From contig CP150567.1 of NCBI GenBank assembly GCA_049487715.1, positions 1 to 64,000 of the forward strand: a stretch of 64,000 nt of DNA, read 5' to 3'. Source of the stretch: Pycnococcus provasolii (lineage: Eukaryota > Chlorophyta > Pseudoscourfieldiophyceae > Pseudoscourfieldiales). Every line of letters begins with the position of its first letter. Within the stretch, counting starts at the first letter, position 1. The notes beneath the pieces were generated by a model. It saw nothing but the letters and a program-made list of their open reading frames with translations, searched no databases and was not told the origin of the DNA. The translations under genes and the position numbers were made by a program. Positions 26,972 to 36,491 of this stretch are shown here, piece by piece.

Positions 26972-28291
26972 CTACATCAAACGCGAAGTCGCAGCCGCGG
27001 ATGCGCGTTTTAAACCAAGGTTCTCCGCAAGTAGAATCGTGGGCAGGACATCAAGGTGCTCGCCATCTCCGCCATTGGAACCGAGTCTCTCGACGACGGC
27101 GTCGAGCACGCACGGCCCGTACGTGGGACACATTGCCAGGTATCGCAGCGCCACCGGACGCGTCGCTATATGTGGAAGGAGTGCGCAGGCGTACTGAAGG
27201 CGGTAGTATTCACGTTGGTCGCATCCGAGGTTAGGCAGATGATCGGAACCACTAGGCAACATTTCCAGCGCATGAGCCAAAAACCAAGGTCCCAACGACT
27301 CGTCGTGGCTGCAGGCACGCACCGCGCCCGGCGCGTCGTTGTCGCAGCAGCACACGAGCAATTCGTACGCGAGCGCGAGCGTGCTGTCCTCCTCCGACGG
27401 CGGTTTCTCCGCGACGCAGCTTTCCGCGAGCTGGCGCAACTGCAGGCGCGATGGCAGGCTCCGTGCGGGTGATCGCGCGTGTACAATACGTGCGATGAGC
27501 AGCTCCACCCACGTTCCTGTGACGGAAGACAACGTGGCGTCGTCGCCGGCAAGCACCAACAGAAGAATCTGCAGGCCCCCGACATCGCTCGAGTGTCGGC
27601 AAGTCGCCCACACGTCCGTGGCGTCGAGAAGCCGCCGTGCTTCGTTCGTCCACTGCGCCTTTGCATTTGGGAGCGCGTCGTCGCGTGGCCTTTGCCGAAG
27701 CAGGAGTGCCACAGCCTCGAGCGCGTCGCTCGGTCCGTCGGCGTGTCTCCACGAGCTGTGCAAGCCAAGAACGTCCGCGGCTGACTGAGTGAGCCCAACG
27801 GCGGCTAGTGTGGCGATCGCGGGCCAAAACGGTGACGTCAGCTCAGGCTGCGCATGGCTTCTCAGCGAAGGAACGTCCTTGGCAAGGTACCGAGCTGCCG
27901 TTGACGCATCTGAGTCGAGGAATGCCCCGCACGCGCGCGCGTGCCACTCCGTAAGGTTGACTTCACCCTGTTCCACAAAGAACATGCGGAGCATGTCCCA
28001 CGCCATTCTTCTCACCTCGATGTCAACTGAGGACGCGTCGAGCGCGAGCGACTCGACGTGCGATGGCACGTCGTCTAGAAGCGGTACACGCAGCACGGAT
28101 AGCATGGAGGATGCAAACGTGACGGGACCCTGAGAAGCCAAGGAGCGGAGGACGGTGAGCGAGTCCGTCGCCAGGGAACGGTCGTGCGAGGTGAGCCGAG
28201 ACCAGACGGTTGGCTCGTCGTTACCCGCCACTTGCAGGGAGTCGCCGCCGAGAGCGTGCCAGCTCACCGACGTGCGTGTCGGCGCCGCCAT
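26972..28291 (-). CDS. Nup85-like nucleoporin
   Basis: 439 residues from ATG 28291 (MAAPTRTSVSWHALGG); the longer frame to 28459 adds only promoter translation. The protein is alpha-helical throughout. Its C-terminal third follows the Nup85/Nup75 pattern: LQILLLVLAGDDATL, GTWVELLIARIVHARSP, GPWFLAHALEML, DQREYYRLQYACALLPH and ALRYLAMCPTYGPCVLDAVV. Nup85 is a scaffold of the Y-complex (Nup107-160) in the nuclear pore. It is shorter than the ~650-residue metazoan and plant proteins, so the N-terminal part is reduced or missed. The call rests on pattern and fold, not on unique motifs. Confidence 0.6.
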   Translation of the reverse strand: MAAPTRTSVSWHALGGDSLQVAGNDEPTVWSRLTSHDRSLATDSLTVLRSLASQGPVTFASSMLSVLRVPLLDDVPSHVESLALDASSVDIEVRRMAWDMLRMFFVEQGEVNLTEWHARACGAFLDSDASTAARYLAKDVPSLRSHAQPELTSPFWPAIATLAAVGLTQSAADVLGLHSSWRHADGPSDALEAVALLLRQRPRDDALPNAKAQWTNEARRLLDATDVWATCRHSSDVGGLQILLLVLAGDDATLSSVTGTWVELLIARIVHARSPARSLPSRLQLRQLAESCVAEKPPSEEDSTLALAYELLVCCCDNDAPGAVRACSHDESLGPWFLAHALEMLPSGSDHLPNLGCDQREYYRLQYACALLPHIATRPVALRYLAMCPTYGPCVLDAVVERLGSNGGDGEHLDVLPTILLAENLGLKRASAAATSRLM

Positions 28292-28483
28292 GGCCTTCGC
28301 AGCACAAGAGTTCCAGCCCTTGGGCGAAGGCAAAGGCAAAGGGGGAGGGGAAAAGGGGAGGAGACGAAGCCAAGGGGGAGCTCCAAGGCGGGAAACGCCT
28401 TGGGGGAAAAAGTAGGGGTTTCGGGGAAAAGTCAAAATCGACAGATTCGTCCTCTTCAAAAAAACTTTTCCATACCATATGTA

Positions 28484-30211
28484 TTACACGACGGCGATCG
28501 GCGTGATACGACGCGCCTTGGACGCAGGCTTGTCGACCGCGCTCGCAGGCGCCGCAGGGCGCTTCTCAGCAAGGATTGTCGTCGTCGTCGCTGCCGCTGT
28601 TGCAGCTGTTGCAGCCGCCGCTGCCGCCGTCCCACACGCGCGCGTCAGACGGGCGCGCACGCGGCATGCGAAGCCGCACATTCGCGCCTGCACGTGGCGG
28701 GGCAGCTCGTGTGCCGCCATGGGTCGTCCAAGCTCGCCTTCCTCAAACGCCACCAGCGTGATGTACCCATCATGGCTTGAGACGGCGAGCATGCCAGCAT
28801 CCGCCGCCCACGCCACGTCGGTGAGTGCTGACAGGTGCGCACCGGCGAGCGCCGCGAGCGACTCCACCTCGCCGTCTTCGTGAATCGCGTACACAACGAG
28901 CGTGTCTACGGTGGCAACGGCGACGAGCGCGCACCGCTTCCCCTGCCGCTCCACAATCACGGGCGCGCAACGCACCGCCACCGGCGGCTTGCCAGCGACG
29001 GGAAGTGCGACGGCGGGTGTTGCATCGCCACGGCGAAGCAGCCATGTCGCGCTGACACCTCCAGCTACCATACCTGCGGGCATGATGAGAGCACCGCCAT
29101 CGGGCGTCCACGCCGGTCTCCGGAAAAAAGAATGGAGGCTGTCCCCTGCGAACAGCGACGGCTGTTTTGCCGCCGCCGTCGTTGCCGCCGCCGTCGTCGC
29201 TGTCGTTGCCGCCGCCGCCGCCGCATCCACATCTGCAGCATCACGCTTCGCGATGGTCGCGACGCACGAGAACGGACCACGCGACGCGGCATTGAGCGCA
29301 TTGAGCGCCGCCTGCGGGCTGCTCAGCCCACACGCCTTGGCAACCGCCTCTGCAAACTTGTCGTCTTCCGCAATGTCCATGGCATCCACCGCCGCCGTTA
29401 GCACAGCCTCTGCATCTCCCGCACTTGACTTTGGCTGGTAAATGCGCACGGTTCGATCTCCGCTCTGCGTCACGAGGTAACGGTACCCCGGATCCCAAGC
29501 AACACCCTGCACGTACCCTCGGTGATCAGAAAGGCGAACCGCAGCCTTGCGGTTCGCGACGTCGAAGACGAACGCGACGTTTTCGACGCTTCCCGTGAGC
29601 AGCGCGCTTCCATCCGCGTTCCATGCGATGTCCTGCACGTCGTCCGCATGTCCACGCAGCGTCCCTGACACCTTCCACTCCTGCTCCTGCTCGCCTCCTG
29701 CTGCTGGCGATCCTGCCGCCGCCGCCGCCGCTGACGCCGATGCCGACGCTGCCCCGACGGCTGGTGCTGCTGACGTTGCATTTGGCGGTACAGATGCAGC
29801 TGCTGCCGCCGCCGCCGTCGCCTCTGCCTGTTGTTCTTTGACGTATGCGCTCACCCCTCCTGGTTGCCAGAGAAGCACTTCTCCGCCGTCTCCTGCGCTA
29901 GCAAGTTCGCGTCCACTCGGCGCGAAGCGCACGCAGTTCGCGGTTTTGTTGTGCCCCGAGAGCGTCGCTACGTGCGCGATGGCAAGGTCCGCGGATTCCG
30001 AAGCGAGCGGCGACCCCGATACGCGCCAGAGCTTGACATCCTTGTCGGCTCCCGCGGTTGCGAGCAGGTACGCCTTCTCTTCCGCTTTTGCGTCGTTTCC
30101 TGCGCGAACGTGCGTGGGCGCGAAGTCGAGCGAGAAGACAGGTTCGCACGACACCTTCTTGCCCCCCGAGTCTCCGCCGTGGAAGAGTATCTGCGGCGTG
30201 GTGACCTTCAT
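28484..30211 (-). CDS. CHAF1B: Chromatin assembly factor 1 subunit B (p60/FAS2)
   Basis: 575 residues, WD40 propeller. The order matches CAF-1 p60: MKVTTPQILFHGG with PVFSLDFAPTH, LLATAGADKDVKLWRV, LSGHNKTANCVRFAPSG, ELASAGDGGEVLLW, LRGHADDVQDIAWNADG, LTGSVENVAFVFDV, LSDHRGYVQGVAWDPGYRY, LVTQSGDRTVRIY. Then comes the typical HSFFRRPAWTPDGGALIMPA stretch and VATVDTLVVYAIHEDG, DVAWAADAGMLAVSSHDGYI. Ala-rich insertions separate blades 3/4 and 5/6. CAF-1 deposits H3-H4 behind replication forks. It is divergent from the primase small-subunit gene, a functional pairing. Confidence 0.93.
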   Translation of the reverse strand: MKVTTPQILFHGGDSGGKKVSCEPVFSLDFAPTHVRAGNDAKAEEKAYLLATAGADKDVKLWRVSGSPLASESADLAIAHVATLSGHNKTANCVRFAPSGRELASAGDGGEVLLWQPGGVSAYVKEQQAEATAAAAAAASVPPNATSAAPAVGAASASASAAAAAAGSPAAGGEQEQEWKVSGTLRGHADDVQDIAWNADGSALLTGSVENVAFVFDVANRKAAVRLSDHRGYVQGVAWDPGYRYLVTQSGDRTVRIYQPKSSAGDAEAVLTAAVDAMDIAEDDKFAEAVAKACGLSSPQAALNALNAASRGPFSCVATIAKRDAADVDAAAAAATTATTAAATTAAAKQPSLFAGDSLHSFFRRPAWTPDGGALIMPAGMVAGGVSATWLLRRGDATPAVALPVAGKPPVAVRCAPVIVERQGKRCALVAVATVDTLVVYAIHEDGEVESLAALAGAHLSALTDVAWAADAGMLAVSSHDGYITLVAFEEGELGRPMAAHELPRHVQARMCGFACRVRARLTRACGTAAAAAATAATAAATTTTILAEKRPAAPASAVDKPASKARRITPIAVV

Positions 30212-30569
30212 CGCAGGCTAGCGCAGGAGGCGAGGGGAATTGAAGGGGGAGGGGAGTGGAAATGACGTGACAAGCGGAAGCGGGGGGAGGGAGAAAGAGG
30301 AGAGGGGGAGGTGTTTTCAAAATAAGGACAAGGACGGGGAGAGCAAGTGGGCAGGGCGCCAAAGAATGCAATGTGCAGAAGTCCCGTTTCACGTTGTATC
30401 CCCACTTAACAAGGCGATGCCTCGCGATGCCTCCCCTCCCGTCCCGTCCAGGGCACAGGGGGGCATTCTTTTCCCTTTCGCGCCCTCCCCTCCCCTCCCC
30501 TCGTTCTATTCAAACCCTCCGGAGCTCTCCCTCTTCCCCTTGCTTTTTCCCTCCCTCTCACTCTCAGCC
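30212..30569. promoter_or_regulatory. Bidirectional promoter, CAF-1 p60 / primase
   Basis: 358-bp gap between two divergent replication genes. GA/TC-rich on the two sides (GGGGGAGGGGAG near 30245, CCTCCCCTCCC near 30427). Shared use is inferred from the head-to-head arrangement. Confidence 0.5.
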
Positions 30570-31955
30570 ATGGCGTCCGACCTCGACCACACCTCCGACG
30601 ACGCTAACGCACAGCTCGCCAAGAAACTCAAAACTGACGACCACGGGAACGCGCACGATGACGCGCAGCAGAAAGCAGGCGACGAGATCTTCGCAGCATC
30701 GTCCACGCACGACCTCATGCCGCTCTACTACCGCACGCACTTCCCCTACGAAGCCATGTACACGTGGCTCGCGTACGGACACGCGCTGCCGACCACGTCC
30801 ACCACAAGCACGTCAAAGCAGATTGCCGTTAAGAAGAAAAACATAGACAGGACCTTCTTCCCGCGTCGGGAGTTCTGCTTCACGCTCGAAGGCGACGTCT
30901 TTGTCAGGTACCAGTCGTTCAAGGACGTGCACGAAATGAAAAAGGCGATTAGAGAGCGCGTTCCCGCAAAGATCGACATTGGGCCCGTGTTCAGCGCAGA
31001 CCCGTCGCGAAGGCACGCATACAGCGCGGGAACCTCGTTCGTGCCCATGGAGCGCGAGTTCGTCATAGACATTGACATGACGGACTACGACGACGTGCGC
31101 GCCGGCGCGGCGTCCAACAACCTCGCGGCGAGCTCAGACGACGACTGGGCTTACATGACAGCAGCCATCGCCGTCCTCGACGCCGCGCTCAAGTCGGACC
31201 TTGGATTCAAGCACATCCTGTGGGTGTACTCGGGGCGACGTGGCGTGCACTGCTGGGTGTGCGATCGGAGGGCACGCATGATGAACGACGAGGTGCGCAG
31301 CGCCGTCGCCGCGTACCTGCAGGTGTACAAGGGTACCGAGGCGGGACGCGCGAGGCTGACGGGAAATCTCGGACACCCGAGCGTAAAAAGGTGCCTGCGT
31401 GAAACGCTGCGTCCCTTGTGGCCAACAGTCATCGACGAACAGCAGATGTTGGAACGAAGCGAAAGCATCGAAAAGGCACTCGCGCTCATCCCCGACGAGG
31501 ATGTCGCCAGCGCGTTGCGAGACAGGTGGTCACGAGGATCCAAGAAAAGCTCGGACAGGTGGCAGGAGCTCGAGAGCGCTGTCACGCGCGCAGCCTCGTC
31601 CAAAAAGGGACTTGACGCCATCAAGCTTCGCGAGTGCCCTAACGTCATCATCCTCTCCATGCTGTACCCTCGCCTTGACGTTGAGGTCTCCAAGCACATG
31701 AATCACCTTCTCAAGGCACCGTTCTGTGTTCACCCCAAGACGGGACGCGTGTGTGTTCCCATCGTCGACGCGCAGTCGTTCAAACCACAGAATGCGCCAA
31801 CTTTGCTAGGACTGCTTCGCCAGGAGATTACACTTGACGAGCACGTGTCGCGCTTCCTGGAGGATTTCGTTCATCCGATGCTCGCGGATGAGGCGGGTGA
31901 GATGGAAGTAGATGCACCGGCGGCTCCTACAACGCCGGGAGGAGCGAGCTGGTAA
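30570..31955 (+). CDS. PRIM1: DNA primase small (catalytic) subunit
   Basis: 461 residues from ATG 30570. An acidic/basic leader is followed by YYRTHFPYEAMYTWLAYG, REFCFTLEGDVFVRYQSF, then the catalytic metal-binding stretch REFVIDIDMTDYDDVR (Asp-x-Asp), ILWVYSGRRGVHCWVCD, and RLTGNLGHPSVKRCLRETLR, where an SVxR-type element sits. Then come PRLDVEVSKHMNHLLKAPFC and VHPKTGRVCVPI near the end. This is the AEP-fold polymerase that makes RNA primers within the Pol alpha-primase complex. Length is normal for the family (~420-460). It is divergent from CAF-1 p60. Confidence 0.96.
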   Translation: MASDLDHTSDDANAQLAKKLKTDDHGNAHDDAQQKAGDEIFAASSTHDLMPLYYRTHFPYEAMYTWLAYGHALPTTSTTSTSKQIAVKKKNIDRTFFPRREFCFTLEGDVFVRYQSFKDVHEMKKAIRERVPAKIDIGPVFSADPSRRHAYSAGTSFVPMEREFVIDIDMTDYDDVRAGAASNNLAASSDDDWAYMTAAIAVLDAALKSDLGFKHILWVYSGRRGVHCWVCDRRARMMNDEVRSAVAAYLQVYKGTEAGRARLTGNLGHPSVKRCLRETLRPLWPTVIDEQQMLERSESIEKALALIPDEDVASALRDRWSRGSKKSSDRWQELESAVTRAASSKKGLDAIKLRECPNVIILSMLYPRLDVEVSKHMNHLLKAPFCVHPKTGRVCVPIVDAQSFKPQNAPTLLGLLRQEITLDEHVSRFLEDFVHPMLADEAGEMEVDAPAAPTTPGGASW

Positions 31956-32300
31956 CTCATTCAGTAATGAAGTTGCACATTAGTTTGTCCAACGGTCGTC
32001 CATTCACACCATTCACTTTCACCGTTCAGCCCATTCACCGGTGCCATTCACTGCGCGTTTTTGTTCATGGCGCAGGTGATTTTGAAGGTTGTATTGCTCG
32101 ATCAGGGCGCTTTCGTTGGCATCTTAGATCCCCACTCGCGACTTGTTGTCGTTGTTATCGTCGCCATCGCCACCAACCTTACATCAACTCGATGGATGAA
32201 GAGTCACACGTACTATGGTACTACTCTACCTACCACTAGAGTAGCTATGCAAAGGAGTCCAATTTTTTGTTTTTTTTGTACATATGTAGAGGTAATTACA
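31956..32300. other. Convergent intergenic
   Basis: 345 bp between two convergent genes; one open frame of ~98 codons crosses it but has no recognisable content. Nothing else seen. Confidence 0.45.
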
Positions 32301-34985
32301 TCAGGTGTCAAATCCCAAGCTTTGCCATCGCACAAACTCGTGCAGAAGACTCTCTAGCGACGCGCGAATCCTAGGCTTCGAACAGCACGCAGGATCGTTC
32401 TTGATTGCGTCACGAACAGCCTGTAAGCCACACTTTGCAACAGCCGCGGCAAGTGCGCCACACACGCTTGGACTCATCACCTCGTCTCCAGAGTCGTCCG
32501 TCGCGGCGTGCACTTCGAGAACCTGAACCGCCACCGCGATTAGTTCGCGCGGCCACGCGAACGTGTACGCGTACAGACGCTGCAGTCCAAGTAGGCTTGT
32601 CATGTTAACCTTTGGGTCGCTCATCGCAACGCACGTGCGGTAGCACCTCTCGGCATCCTCCGGTCTCCCGAGACGCTCGCAAAGCATGCCAAGACGCATC
32701 CAGTCTGCGCTCTCAAACTTTGCAAACGGCAGACGCTCCATGTCAGGTACAGCGGCAGATGCCATTGACGCCACGCCGTCGCTGTCATGAGAACGGGTCG
32801 CCTTACGTTCCACCTGGGAATCCAGACGTCGGAAATCCATGTACTCGCTGAGATCCTCGTACAAGCCTTGGATGAGTTCGTCGAGCCAAACTTCGCAGAC
32901 CATAGCCTTTCGATTTTGAGGCAACGGAGGTAGCGTAGACGGCAGTCTTCGCTTCTCCTCCTCTTCTTTCGCAGAGTATATCTTCTCAGCCATATCACGC
33001 AGAGACGGTGCCTGCGAGCTTGTGGACGCTTCCGTCACTGGACCAGGCCGAACTTCTTCTTCTCCTTTTTCCCCTTCCTGTCCTTCTTCTCCTCCTTCTC
33101 CTCCTTCTCCTCCTTCTCCTCCTTCTCCTCCTTCTTCTCCTCCTTCTCCTTCTTCTCCTTCTTCTCCTCCTTCTCCTTCTTCTCCTCCCTCTTCTCCTTC
33201 TTCTCCTTGAGCCTCCTCATCATCTTCTTCTTCTCCTTGATCCTCCTCCTCCTCCTCCTCCTCCTCTTCTTCTTCTTCTCCTTCCTCGTCATCCTCCTCC
33301 TCCTCATCTCGTGCATCGTTGTTTACGTCAGATGACATCACAAACACGCTCGCACGTACACCCAGGAAGCCGTCCCAAGTCAGATCATTGACCATGTCAA
33401 TCAACACCCTGTACACCTGCATGCGCACAGTCTCCTCGAGCGCAACGCGCCCGAAAGGATGCAGTTCATCGTGCATGCAGCATGCATACGTGCCAACGGC
33501 GCCTGGTGAGCCTATGGGGAGCAGGATGGAACACGGAAGTTCCGTAAGCGACTGCAAGCCAGGAGACGATTCGTCCTTCATGACCGCCTCAGCCTCAGCC
33601 ATGGCTGTATCGTACGCCAAGGCGCCGCTCGGCGGTTCAACGTACAGCTCATCCTGTTCCAGCGCGTCGTCGTCGTCGTCATCATCGTCGTCGTCGTCTC
33701 TAGCTCCGCGGCGAGGCAGGTTGACAAATGTTCCGGCAATCTCGTCAATGTCGTCGGGAGGTGCTGGCATCAAGTTAAGCGCAGCGAGCGCTCGATCAGG
33801 TATCCGCATCGCGGCGTACGTGCGTGCAAGGCAGATCCAAACGTCGCGTCGCCCAGGATGCTCCTGCACAACTCCCTGGGCCAGGCGAAGCACTTCCGTC
33901 AAAGAGCGAGGTGGTGGCGGAAGCCGTTTGGATTCGTCGTCATCCGTATGCGGTGGCGGCTGGTTGTGATACGCCAGGATACTATCCAAACATGCGTGGC
34001 ACAGTGCTACAGTCAGCAGAGCGCTCGGCCGACTTCCGGACACGACGAGTTTTTCGTACGCGTCGTTAAGCTCCGGCAGTGGATCGAGTCCCATAGACCG
34101 GCTCGCCTCGGCAGCGAACACCGAGGCATCTGCGTGAAGCTCCGCGAGCCGGCTGAAAAATGCGTGCGCCTGCGGCTGTCTCTGCTTGGCCACGAAGTAG
34201 CTGAGCAGGCGCGAGCAGACGACGACGTGGCTACTGCCGTCCGTCTCCCAGGGCAGAGGCAGCAGCTCGGGCAGGCTGTCCACCCAGCAGTCTTCCTCGT
34301 AGAGGAGGCGCACGTGAGCCAGCAGCTTGCGTTCGTCCGCTGGCGTGGCGGGTGGCTGACTTGTGTTTGCGAGAATGCGCACGCCACCCACCTGGTGCAA
34401 CGTCGAGAGAGCAGGCGCGCTCGCACGCAGAAACGCTGACAGGCTGACGTTTCTCCACAGCGCGTCATCGAGCTCCACCGCGTCGCCGCTTTCGTCAACG
34501 GCAAATACCTCCATCCCACCTGGCACGTGGAAAGAGACGCGTATGTCGATACGGCTGAAGGAGTCGAACGTGCAATACAGCCCCTTGGTGACGCGCCACC
34601 GCGTCGCCGTGGGGTTGGTTGCGGCGATGCGCTTCGCAATCGGCGCGATCGCCCTTGCCCACGTCGACGGCACAAACGCACGCTTCATGGACTCCTCCAT
34701 TCTCTGCTGCATGTCGTCACGTGCGAAAGCCGCGCACGCAGACGCGAAGTACGCCGCCAACGAAGCTGGCGACGCGACGTCGAGTCCAACGACGTGGTGG
34801 TAGCAAGTCTGCTCGTACGAGGCGTCTGAAACGCTGGCGAGCGACAACCACATCAAGTCGGGTGGCCCTATGCCCGACCTATCGGACACCAGTGCGGCTA
34901 ACGCTGCGTCCCTCGCGCGTATGGATGCGTACCGCCGCGGCTCCGCGTGCATGCGAGGCAGGTGTGCGTGCGTGTTCGCGGCCAT
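32301..34985 (-). CDS. ChAPs-like (Chs5p-Arf1p-binding) trafficking protein
   Basis: 894 residues from ATG 34985. The N-terminal region follows the ChAPs family: GPPDLMWLSLASVSD, YHHVVGLDVASPASLAAYFA, LYCTFDSFSRIDIRVSFHVP, GGMEVFAVDESGDAV, then LRASAPALSTLHQVGGVRIL. TPR-like helices follow (EVLRLAQGVVQEHPGRRDVW, CLARTYAAMRIPDRALAALN) and again near the end (EDAERCYRTCVAMSD). Fungal ChAPs are exomer subunits that carry cargo from the trans-Golgi to the surface with Arf1. A very long Glu/Gly tract (33030-33310) splits the protein. Assignment from pattern memory; moderate certainty. Confidence 0.6.
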   Translation of the reverse strand: MAANTHAHLPRMHAEPRRYASIRARDAALAALVSDRSGIGPPDLMWLSLASVSDASYEQTCYHHVVGLDVASPASLAAYFASACAAFARDDMQQRMEESMKRAFVPSTWARAIAPIAKRIAATNPTATRWRVTKGLYCTFDSFSRIDIRVSFHVPGGMEVFAVDESGDAVELDDALWRNVSLSAFLRASAPALSTLHQVGGVRILANTSQPPATPADERKLLAHVRLLYEEDCWVDSLPELLPLPWETDGSSHVVVCSRLLSYFVAKQRQPQAHAFFSRLAELHADASVFAAEASRSMGLDPLPELNDAYEKLVVSGSRPSALLTVALCHACLDSILAYHNQPPPHTDDDESKRLPPPPRSLTEVLRLAQGVVQEHPGRRDVWICLARTYAAMRIPDRALAALNLMPAPPDDIDEIAGTFVNLPRRGARDDDDDDDDDDDALEQDELYVEPPSGALAYDTAMAEAEAVMKDESSPGLQSLTELPCSILLPIGSPGAVGTYACCMHDELHPFGRVALEETVRMQVYRVLIDMVNDLTWDGFLGVRASVFVMSSDVNNDARDEEEEDDEEGEEEEEEEEEEEEDQGEEEDDEEAQGEEGEEGGEEGEGGEEGEEGEGGEEGGEGGEGGEGGEGGEEGQEGEKGEEEVRPGPVTEASTSSQAPSLRDMAEKIYSAKEEEEKRRLPSTLPPLPQNRKAMVCEVWLDELIQGLYEDLSEYMDFRRLDSQVERKATRSHDSDGVASMASAAVPDMERLPFAKFESADWMRLGMLCERLGRPEDAERCYRTCVAMSDPKVNMTSLLGLQRLYAYTFAWPRELIAVAVQVLEVHAATDDSGDEVMSPSVCGALAAAVAKCGLQAVRDAIKNDPACCSKPRIRASLESLLHEFVRWQSLGFDT
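33028..33312. repeat. CTCCTT/CTTCTC purine-pyrimidine minisatellite coding poly-Glu/Gly
   Basis: A ~285-bp tract built of CTCCTTCTC and CTT units inside the ChAPs-like gene encodes an acidic Glu/Gly run on the minus strand. All three plus frames are also open (poly-Leu, poly-Pro/Ser), an effect of composition. Length is likely variable between strains. Confidence 0.9.
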
Positions 34986-35066
34986 AAGGAGCGCTGGACC
35001 CGGCGGGAATATGAAATCTGTTCCGGGCGGGTTTGGAACGAGAAAACTGGGGGGAGGCGAAAACGA

Positions 35067-35084
35067 GTTAACCCTAACCCTAAC
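35067..35084. promoter_or_regulatory. Telo-box in divergent promoter
   Basis: GTTAACCCTAACCCTAAC between the ChAPs-like gene (start 34985, minus) and the RBBP9-like gene (start 35162, plus). CACACCCCACACA repeats follow immediately. Confidence 0.55.
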
Positions 35085-35161
35085 ACCCTCACACCCCACA
35101 CACTAAACACACCCCACACAACCTAACACCTCACATCCCTCCTCCTCCAATCCCAGCGCCC

Positions 35162-35776
35162 ATGGCCTCTCGCCCGCGCATCGTGCAAGTGCCTGGCAAC
35201 GGCGGCGGCGGAGACATACGCAACTGCAACTTCTACGGATGGGCGGAACGCGCGTTCAAGCAGCGAGGGTACACGGTCAAATTACCTGAGGGAGGCATGC
35301 CCGACCCACTGAGAGCAAGACGGGCCATATGGGTACCTCACATAATCAACGAAATGTGCGAGCAAGACGCGGCTTCGTCAGTCATAGTCGGACACTCGTC
35401 AGGCGCGTGCGCAGCATTGCGCGTTGCAGAGTCGAGTAAGGTGAAGGGCATCGTCCTTGTTGCAGCTTACGACGACCCACTCGGCGATGCCAACGAGGCG
35501 GCAAGTGGATATTTCGACGAGCCTTTTGACTGGTCGGCAATAAGGAATAACTGCGACTTCGTCATTCAATTTGCCGGCGCACAAGACCAGTTCTTGCCCA
35601 TCGACGTCCAACGTCGCGTCGCACAGTCTTTGAACTTGACGAGCTGTTTAAGCGCAAGCGAGGCGAGTCCTGAAAACGCATTTGTGTATTTTGAGTTGCC
35701 TCGAGGTGACCACTTTTTTTCTCCTCCGTTCGACGACCTCGTGGAGTCGGTCGACGGTTGTTTGGGATACCTGTAA
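35162..35776 (+). CDS. RBBP9/YdeN-family serine hydrolase
   Basis: 204 residues, near the family length (~186). It follows RBBP9 closely: VPGNGGGGDIRNCNFYGW at the start, GGMPDPLRARRAIWVPHI, the nucleophile elbow SVIVGHSSGACAALRVAES (Ser near residue 78), IVLVAAYDDPLGDANE, ASGYFDEPFDWSAIRNNCDF, the catalytic Asp in AGAQDQFLPID, and the catalytic His in LPRGDHFF near residue 182. The triad is complete, so an active esterase/hydrolase is expected; the physiological substrate is unknown for the family. Its stop lies 2 bp from the stop of the convergent mini-RNase III gene. Confidence 0.93.
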   Translation: MASRPRIVQVPGNGGGGDIRNCNFYGWAERAFKQRGYTVKLPEGGMPDPLRARRAIWVPHIINEMCEQDAASSVIVGHSSGACAALRVAESSKVKGIVLVAAYDDPLGDANEAASGYFDEPFDWSAIRNNCDFVIQFAGAQDQFLPIDVQRRVAQSLNLTSCLSASEASPENAFVYFELPRGDHFFSPPFDDLVESVDGCLGYL

Positions 35777-35778
35777 CG

Positions 35779-36258
35779 TTACAAATCTTCGTCAGAAATC
35801 AAGTGGTCTATGGCAGCCTGCATGAAGGCGTCTCGTCGTTCGTACTGCTCCGTCAGGTGGAGCCAACCAACCACCGCCTCGAAACCGGTCGCTTTGCGGT
35901 ACGTCGCAACGCCGTCCTTTCCTCTAAGACGACGCGGCAGTGCACCCACCGAGCCGTTGGCACCCCACCTCGCGACGTCATTCTCGTCAGGCGTCAGCCA
36001 TGACATTCCTTCAATTGCTCGCAACGCGGAAGCCTGCGCCTCCGCAGTTACGAGACGTTGTGTTTGCTCGTGTAGCGACGCCGGCGTGAGTTTCGCTCCA
36101 TGATTGCACATAACGGTTCTGCAGTGCATTTCGTAGACGGAGTCGCCGACATACGCGACCGATGCCGGCGCACACCTGCGCCTCGGGTCCTTCGGCGACT
36201 TCACCGCGCGTATCTTCTTCGGCTTTGCGGTGGACTTTGACGAGGCGGAACTCGACAT
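35779..36258 (-). CDS. Mini-ribonuclease III family protein
   Basis: 159 residues from ATG 36258 (MSSSASSKSTAKPKKIRAVK). After a Lys/Ser-rich leader without acidic residues comes a stand-alone RNase III-like helix set: PASVAYVGDSVYEMHCRTVM with the signature Asp, SLHEQTQRLVTAEAQASAL, LTPDENDVARWGANGSV, and TYRKATGFEAVVGWLHL with the final catalytic Glu. There is no dsRNA-binding domain. Bacterial mini-III matures 23S rRNA and plant RNC3/RNC4 do so in plastids with intron turnover; the leader fits plastid import. Shares a 233-bp divergent promoter with the FtsH-like gene, also a plastid protein. Confidence 0.9.
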   Translation of the reverse strand: MSSSASSKSTAKPKKIRAVKSPKDPRRRCAPASVAYVGDSVYEMHCRTVMCNHGAKLTPASLHEQTQRLVTAEAQASALRAIEGMSWLTPDENDVARWGANGSVGALPRRLRGKDGVATYRKATGFEAVVGWLHLTEQYERRDAFMQAAIDHLISDEDL

Positions 36259-36491
36259 GGTGTCGCAGGAGAGTGGGAAAAGAAAGGCGGAAAGGGGAGA
36301 GGGCGGGGAGGGGTTAGGGCCGTGCTCGCCCCGGGATGGAACAACCCAAACCCCCATTTGAAAAACAAAAAGGGACACGCCTTATCCACAGCTCCTCCTC
36401 CTTTCCCCTCCTTTCCCGTTGCCGAAAAAGTCCCAGGTGTCGTTTTCCTTTTCCCTTTTCGGCGGCGCATTCCCCTCCCCTTCTCGCTGCC
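36259..36491. promoter_or_regulatory. Bidirectional promoter, mini-RNase III / FtsH-like
   Basis: 233-bp divergent gap between two genes for probable plastid proteins. It contains a single GGGGTTAGGG unit near 36311. Shared regulation is inference. Confidence 0.4.

Noticed and set aside
33008-33391. Plus-strand poly-Leu/Pro open frames
   Set aside because: Shadow of the CTCCTT repeat that codes Glu/Gly on the minus strand in the ChAPs-like gene.
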